Shown here: piece by piece, positions 60,272 through 64,000 of the stretch
How positions within the stretch are numbered: the first letter of the stretch is position 1
Layout: every line of letters starts with the position of its first letter
NCBI RefSeq assembly: GCF_905220975.1
Contig: NZ_CAJNBK010000004.1
Span: 337,209 to 401,208, forward strand
Length of the DNA stretch: 64,000 bases
Direction: 5' to 3'
Source of the DNA: Paraburkholderia haematera
Lineage (GTDB): Bacteria > Pseudomonadota > Gammaproteobacteria > Burkholderiales > Burkholderiaceae
Program-made: the position numbers and the translations under genes
Notes under the pieces: model-generated
Databases searched by the model: none
The model's input: only the letters and a program-made list of their open reading frames with translations
What the model was told of the DNA's origin: nothing

Positions 60272-60312
60272 GAGCATAGGGGGGCAGGACAATTGCAGAT
60301 AGTTAAAGTTTC
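60272..60312 (-). promoter_or_regulatory. Promoter-like module B upstream of the PanE-like gene
   Basis: On the - strand GAAACTTTAACTAT (60312-60299) and, 18 bases on, CCTATGC reproduce module A at 53972-54012. The -10-like TATGCT lies about 78 bases before the start. Shared control by one LysR regulator is the likely meaning. Confidence 0.55.
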
Positions 60313-60466
60313 TGCGGTCGTCTATTAGCTATCGTTTATGGTTCTGCCAATGGGCCGTCTCGCATGCCGTCTTCGGCGGTGCTGGAGAGCACTGCGCAAC
60401 CCGAGCGTCATCGGCGAGATCGTTCGGTAAGCTTAGTACTTACTATTGCACGTTGGATTGGGCGTG

Positions 60467-61087
60467 TTATGTCCGCCGAACCAGCAGAAAGCTCACGCCG
60501 ATTGCTGCCAGAAACGTCCCGCAGCAGCGATTGAACCACCGGCGAACCTTGGCGCGAACCAGCCACTTGCCAAGGTGCATGCCGGCCCAGGAATAGAGCG
60601 CGATCGCCACCCATTCGAGTACCAGAAAGCTCGCGCCGAGCACCGCGAATTGCGGCAACATCGGCTTGGCGATATCCACGAACTGCGGCAAAAATGCGGT
60701 GAAAACGAGAATCGCCTTCGGATTGCCTGCCGCCACAAGACACTCCTGCCGCGCGATGCGCCAGAGCGACGCGTCGTCCTGCTGGGTCGTATCGATGGCT
60801 GGCGCGTCGCTGCGCCACAACTGGATGGCGAGCCAGATCAGATACGCGGCGCCGGCGAGTTTGATCGCCAGAAAGAACCACTCCGATGCGTGCAGCACGA
60901 CGGCGAGGCCGGTCGCGGCCAACACCAGCATCAGCGCGAACGCGACAAGCCGGCCGGTGCCGCCGACGAAGGCCGTCATGAACCCGTGACGCGCGGCGAC
61001 GTTGATCGATAGAAGATTGTTTGGGCCGGGCGCGAGGTTGATCGCGAAGCAGGCGGGTAGGAAGAACAGCCAGGCAGTAATAGACAT
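60467..61087 (-). CDS. LysE-family amino-acid/metabolite exporter
   Basis: This 206-residue inner-membrane protein of the LysE/RhtB family has FFLPACFAINLAPGPNNLLS in the first helix, a typical GxxxGxxxxG helix pair and AAGNPKAILVFTAFLPQF in the centre. About six helices are visible. ATG 61087 was chosen at the family start; a TTG twelve bases upstream is in frame, and the Shine-Dalgarno is weak for both. It stands alone on the - strand. The exported compound is unknown. Confidence 0.83.
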   Translation of the reverse strand: MSITAWLFFLPACFAINLAPGPNNLLSINVAARHGFMTAFVGGTGRLVAFALMLVLAATGLAVVLHASEWFFLAIKLAGAAYLIWLAIQLWRSDAPAIDTTQQDDASLWRIARQECLVAAGNPKAILVFTAFLPQFVDIAKPMLPQFAVLGASFLVLEWVAIALYSWAGMHLGKWLVRAKVRRWFNRCCGTFLAAIGVSFLLVRRT

Positions 61088-61247
61088 GACGGCTCGCAAG
61101 GAGAAGGGGACGCGATTGCAACGAATCGGGCGCGCGAGACAGCGGGCGCTAACGACGCTATTCTGCGAGATTCAGCCTCTTCCCGATATTGCCCGATATT
61201 TCCCGATTGTAACGAATCGGCGGACCGTGCCGATTCGATCCGTGCGC

Positions 61248-61787
61248 TCAGTTCACCGATTTAATGAAGCCCGGGTCGCTGATCAAGGCATCGACGCTGA
61301 GCCTGACCGTATCTTCAATAGCGATGGTGTTACTGGTGAATTTAGGCGACTTCTGCCGGACCGTCTTGGTGGTTGCAAACACAACTTCCTGGGTCGCGGC
61401 ATCAATCACGATGTAGCGCATTTTCAATGTCCAGAATGCCGGCGATCGCGAGTCGTCTACCGTGAACTTCTCGATGCTGCCGCTCAGAACCTTCCTGCCT
61501 TCCGTGAGATGAAAGCCGGCGATCTGCAAACTGCTTGCAATGCCATTGCGCACGGCCTCGTTGATATCGTTTTTTAGCACGATGCCCGTCATCGCCGTAT
61601 TTTCAATCCGGTTTGGCGAAACCTGGCCGTCGCGAGCCGGCACGTAGACGAAATCGCGGGCAGGGGCGACGCTGAGCCAGCCGGTTGAATGCACGGCCGC
61701 GCGCGGTGGGCTATTCAGGCCGAACCACGACCAGGAGCAGGCAGACAGCATCAACGGCAGTGCGACGACGCCGCAACCTTTGAGCAC
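61248..61787 (-). CDS. Putative outer-membrane lipoprotein
   Basis: This 179-residue protein has a short lipoprotein signal (VALPLMLSAC) with lipobox Leu-Ser-Ala-Cys; the acylated Cys would be residue 17. The mature part contains IENTAMTGIVLKNDINEAVR and KMRYIVIDAATQEVVFATTK, a pattern seen in YajG-like or similar small lipoproteins, though I cannot name a family with confidence. The start is a GTG at 61787. The frame is open further upstream, so a longer leader is possible. It stands alone between the two LysE/IMPACT neighbours. Confidence 0.7.
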   Translation of the reverse strand: MLKGCGVVALPLMLSACSWSWFGLNSPPRAAVHSTGWLSVAPARDFVYVPARDGQVSPNRIENTAMTGIVLKNDINEAVRNGIASSLQIAGFHLTEGRKVLSGSIEKFTVDDSRSPAFWTLKMRYIVIDAATQEVVFATTKTVRQKSPKFTSNTIAIEDTVRLSVDALISDPGFIKSVN

Positions 61788-62036
61788 AGCGGATCTCAGG
61801 GCCGGACGCAGGGGGCCGAGCGGTTGCCGCAGAGACTGACTCTGTTGCGGCGACTCGGGCGCTGTGCTGGAAAAAGCGGCGGTCGAGGTCAGGGGAGTGG
61901 CCTTTTAAGTTGAGTCATCGCGGTACAGAGCAGCATGGTACCAGCGAGCCGATCCCGTGCATCTTCTAAACAGGATCGCGGTCCGGAATTCTCGAACGAT
62001 TGAAACAGTCTCGCAGGGCGGGCAACACGATCAAAA
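61788..62036. other. Intergenic spacer, nothing recognised
   Basis: About 250 bases between the lipoprotein and the YigZ/IMPACT gene. No gene, repeat or clear terminator is seen. Confidence 0.5.
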
Positions 62037-62702
62037 TCAAAAGAAACCGGCTTTGCCCTGAGTCATATCCACCAGGGCTAGCCGGGCATCGTCGACCGCG
62101 TTAACGGGCAGCCGGACAGTCATCTTCACCAGCATCCCGTAGGCGCTGTCCACGAGTCCATAACTTTCGGCCTCGATCCATCTGCGCACTTTCGCTTCAT
62201 CGGCGTAACTCACTTCGACGGTCAGCGTAACCAGAGCAATCCTTTCTACCCGCGGCGCATCGAGTAGGGCCGAGGCAATCGCGTCGGTATAGGCTCGCAC
62301 CAACCCGCCGGCGCCCAGCTTCACGCCACCGTAATACCGCACGACGGCCGCCAGCACGCCGTCCAGATCATGGTGCCGCAGCACTTCGAGAATGGGCCGG
62401 CCCGCGGTGCCGGACGGCTCGCCGTCGTCGGACATGCCTGACTGGCCACCTGCCAGCAGCGCCCAGCACACATGCGTTGCGCCAGGATGCGCGTCGCGCA
62501 GACGCCGCAATTCGGCCATCGCGGCGTCGCGGTCGGCGACCGGTATCGCGTGCGCGATGAAACGGCTTTTGCGAATCTCGAGTTCCGCGCAGAGCGGCGC
62601 GGGCAAGGTATAGGTGGGCAAGGCAAAGACGTCGGTGGATGAAAAAATGCGGGCCTTATGTGGGTCAAATGCATGAGTCTCATGCGGCCCTGTGTCCGCC
62701 AT
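62037..62702 (-). CDS. YigZ/IMPACT-family protein
   Basis: This 221-residue protein has the UPF0029/IMPACT N-terminal domain with the signature SDDGEPSGTAGRPILEVLR and RYYGGVKLGAGGLVRAYTD, followed by a DUF1949-type C-terminal domain (EVSYADEAKVRRWIEAE). An N-terminal extension of about 25 residues precedes the usual start region. The bacterial family is widely conserved and of uncertain role, possibly linked to translation. The spacing to neighbours gives no operon. Confidence 0.85.
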   Translation of the reverse strand: MADTGPHETHAFDPHKARIFSSTDVFALPTYTLPAPLCAELEIRKSRFIAHAIPVADRDAAMAELRRLRDAHPGATHVCWALLAGGQSGMSDDGEPSGTAGRPILEVLRHHDLDGVLAAVVRYYGGVKLGAGGLVRAYTDAIASALLDAPRVERIALVTLTVEVSYADEAKVRRWIEAESYGLVDSAYGMLVKMTVRLPVNAVDDARLALVDMTQGKAGFF

Positions 62703-62797
62703 GGTAACGGATCGCCGAGGGGTAATCGGCGAATGTCTATAATCGTCCGCTAAAGCATGCCTGTCTGCTGAATCGGGCGTGCTACCAAGGAGACGAC

Positions 62798-63424
62798 ATG
62801 CTTGATTTTTCCACGCTGGGAACGTTCGTTGCCGTTGTATTAGGGCTCTTTCTGATTCCCGGCCCGGCTGTGCTGCTGGTTTTGACTCGCACGGTGCATG
62901 GTGGGCGCAAGGCCGGCATACTCACCGGTCTCGGTATCGCTGTTGGCGATTTCATCCACATGTTGGGCGCGGCGGTCGGCCTCTCGGCCTTGCTGATGAC
63001 GTCGGCACTCGCCTTCAATGCCGTGAAATTCGTCGGCGCCGCATACCTCGTCTATCTGGGCATTCGCGCCTTGCGCGAAAAGCAGGCGAGCACGCATTTG
63101 CCGGCGGTTGCGCCGGTATCCGCTTCTAAAGCCTTTTTTCAGGCCATTCCCGCCGAAGTGTTGAACCCCAAGACCGCACTGTTTTTCCTCGCGTTTCTGC
63201 CGCAGTTCGTTCGCCCTGAGCACGGCTCCTCATTCCTGCAGTTCACGACGCTCGGGCTGATTTTCGTCGGGATGAGCGCGCTTTATACAACGTTGATCGT
63301 GCTGACCATTCGTCCGCTGGGCAAACTCGTCAAGCGCATGACATGGCTCAGCCGCTGGCAAAACAGGATCATTGGCGTGCTGTTCATTTCTCTCGGCTTG
63401 CGCGTCGCCACGCAAACGCGTTAA
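62798..63424 (+). CDS. LysE-family exporter (RhtB-like)
   Basis: This 208-residue, six-helix membrane protein of the LysE/RhtB family has LFLIPGPAVLLVLTRTVHGG at the N-terminus, GIAVGDFIHMLGAAVGLSAL in the second helix and the central EVLNPKTALFFLAFLPQFV. AAGGAGACGAC precedes the ATG. It is a second, clearly distinct LysE paralog in this window. Substrate is not predictable (homoserine lactone, threonine or other amino acids in relatives). Confidence 0.85.
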   Translation: MLDFSTLGTFVAVVLGLFLIPGPAVLLVLTRTVHGGRKAGILTGLGIAVGDFIHMLGAAVGLSALLMTSALAFNAVKFVGAAYLVYLGIRALREKQASTHLPAVAPVSASKAFFQAIPAEVLNPKTALFFLAFLPQFVRPEHGSSFLQFTTLGLIFVGMSALYTTLIVLTIRPLGKLVKRMTWLSRWQNRIIGVLFISLGLRVATQTR

Positions 63425-63504
63425 GGCGTTAACGCGCTACGCTCAAAAGGAGCCGCGCGCCGTTGTTGCGTTCGGGCGCGCGGAAATACGCCGGCACGCT
63501 CGAG

Positions 63505-63873
63505 CTACATATTCCGGCGCTGCCGCCTGAGGCGACCTTCACGTGCGTATTCCAGCTGGCCCTGGGTGCGCACGGCGAGCTTTTCCTGTTCGGCGCGGCT
63601 GATCTGCCGCGAATCGTCGATATCGCCAACGCGCAGCACTTCCTGCGCGATCCGTATGCGTAGCGTCATTAAGGGTTCGCCGCGCTCGATCAGCGTGCGG
63701 TCGATGGCGCGCGCCTGCTGGACGCCGCTGTCAATCAGGTTGCGCAATTCCAGCAGCGTGAGCCGTTGGCGCTGGACCTCGAGGATGAGCCGTTGAACGG
63801 CTTGCTCGTCGCGCGTGCGCCACCAGGCGCGCAGTTCGGCGAGCGTGGGAGGGTCGAAGGGAGGAAGACGCAT
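63505..63873 (-). CDS. Hypothetical protein, 122 aa
   Basis: This 122-residue soluble, strongly helical and Arg/Glu-rich protein is not recognised. Segments WWRTRDEQAVQRLILEVQRQ and LLELRNLIDSGVQQARAIDR suggest a coiled coil or helical hairpin. There is no signal peptide or cysteine motif. The ATG lies only 15 bases from the inferred 3' end of a group II intron, so its normal leader or an N-terminal part may be interrupted. No clear Shine-Dalgarno is present between intron and start. Confidence 0.55.
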   Translation of the reverse strand: MRLPPFDPPTLAELRAWWRTRDEQAVQRLILEVQRQRLTLLELRNLIDSGVQQARAIDRTLIERGEPLMTLRIRIAQEVLRVGDIDDSRQISRAEQEKLAVRTQGQLEYAREGRLRRQRRNM

Positions 63874-63887
63874 TGCTCAGACGAAAA

Positions 63888-64000
63888 GTAGTCGGGTAAG
63901 GACGCGACGTTGCCGTCGCGTCCTCCCCTAAGAACCGTACGTGCGAGTTTCCCCGCATACGGCTCAAGCCTCAATAAGGCTGGCTCATGCCAACCCGGTC
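63888..64000 (-). mobile_element. Group II intron, 3' end (domains V and VI), continues beyond window
   Basis: On the - strand the 34-base segment 63965-63932 reads GAGCCGTATGCGGGG, then AAACTCGCACGTACGGTTC, a textbook group II domain V hairpin with the AGC triad near the base and a GAAA-type tip. It is followed by a domain-VI hairpin (63923-63900, ten perfect pairs with a TTGC-type loop) and CCCGACTAC, whose last bases (63888) fit the usual AY 3' splice end. Upstream parts and any reverse transcriptase lie outside the window. The host target is just upstream of the 122-aa gene. Confidence 0.83.

Noticed and set aside
61180..61215. CCCGATATT-like short repeats near the lipoprotein gene
   Set aside because: Only two or three imperfect copies; too weak to call an operator or iteron.

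Overview
The window is GC-rich and densely coded. Gene content and style point to a Burkholderiaceae beta-proteobacterium, most likely Paraburkholderia or a close relative. The clues are the steroid gene set in Comamonas-like versions, a Burkholderia-style trimeric autotransporter with an extended signal peptide, OFA and MHS transporters, and dispersed palindromic repeats. Genus and replicon are inferred; no rRNA, tRNA, replication or CRISPR marker was seen.

Positions 1 to about 38,800 hold a nearly complete aerobic steroid (testosterone/androstane, probably also bile-acid core) degradation cluster. A long + strand block with many ATGA or TGATG stop/start overlaps runs from KstD (partial) through HsaB, a delta4-(5alpha)-dehydrogenase, a 3beta/17beta-HSD-like SDR, KshB, FadD3, HsaC, IpdA, IpdB, EchA20, IpdC, a crotonase, two acyl-CoA dehydrogenases, a FadA6-like thiolase, an SDR, two more acyl-CoA dehydrogenases, IpdF, a MaoC hydratase and a second thiolase. 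A Ycf48-like exported protein, an MMPL/RND transporter and KshA follow. A - strand block then carries a tyrosine phosphatase, HsaF, HsaG, HsaE, DUF1329 and DUF1302 envelope proteins and an SDR. A short + strand operon carries HsaD, an SDR, ketosteroid isomerase and a gamma-carbonic-anhydrase-like gene broken by an amber codon. Together these account for isomerisation, 1,2-dehydrogenation, 9alpha-hydroxylation, meta-cleavage of ring A, hydrolysis, pyruvate/propionyl-CoA release and HIP (C/D-ring) degradation. The HsaA oxygenase is not in view and may lie upstream.

Positions 38,900-45,800 hold a LuxR-type and an AraC-type regulator (divergent), a DUF3830 protein, and a large YadA-like trimeric autotransporter. 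The adhesin is preceded by a CGTCA microsatellite and a duplicated AT-rich leader. Positions 45,600-60,200 look like an oxalate/C2-acid module: two OFA-family antiporters (one with an unlisted 42-aa small subunit), an MHS transporter, a GntR regulator with paired operator-like palindromes, formyl-CoA:oxalate CoA-transferase, an FAH-family protein, a PntB remnant, two LysR regulators, an aldehyde dehydrogenase and a PanE-like reductase. Three copies of one promoter-like motif suggest a local LysR regulon. The rest is ordinary (two LysE exporters, a lipoprotein, a YigZ/IMPACT protein, a small hypothetical), until the last ~110 bp, which is the 3' end (domains V and VI) of a group II intron on the - strand.
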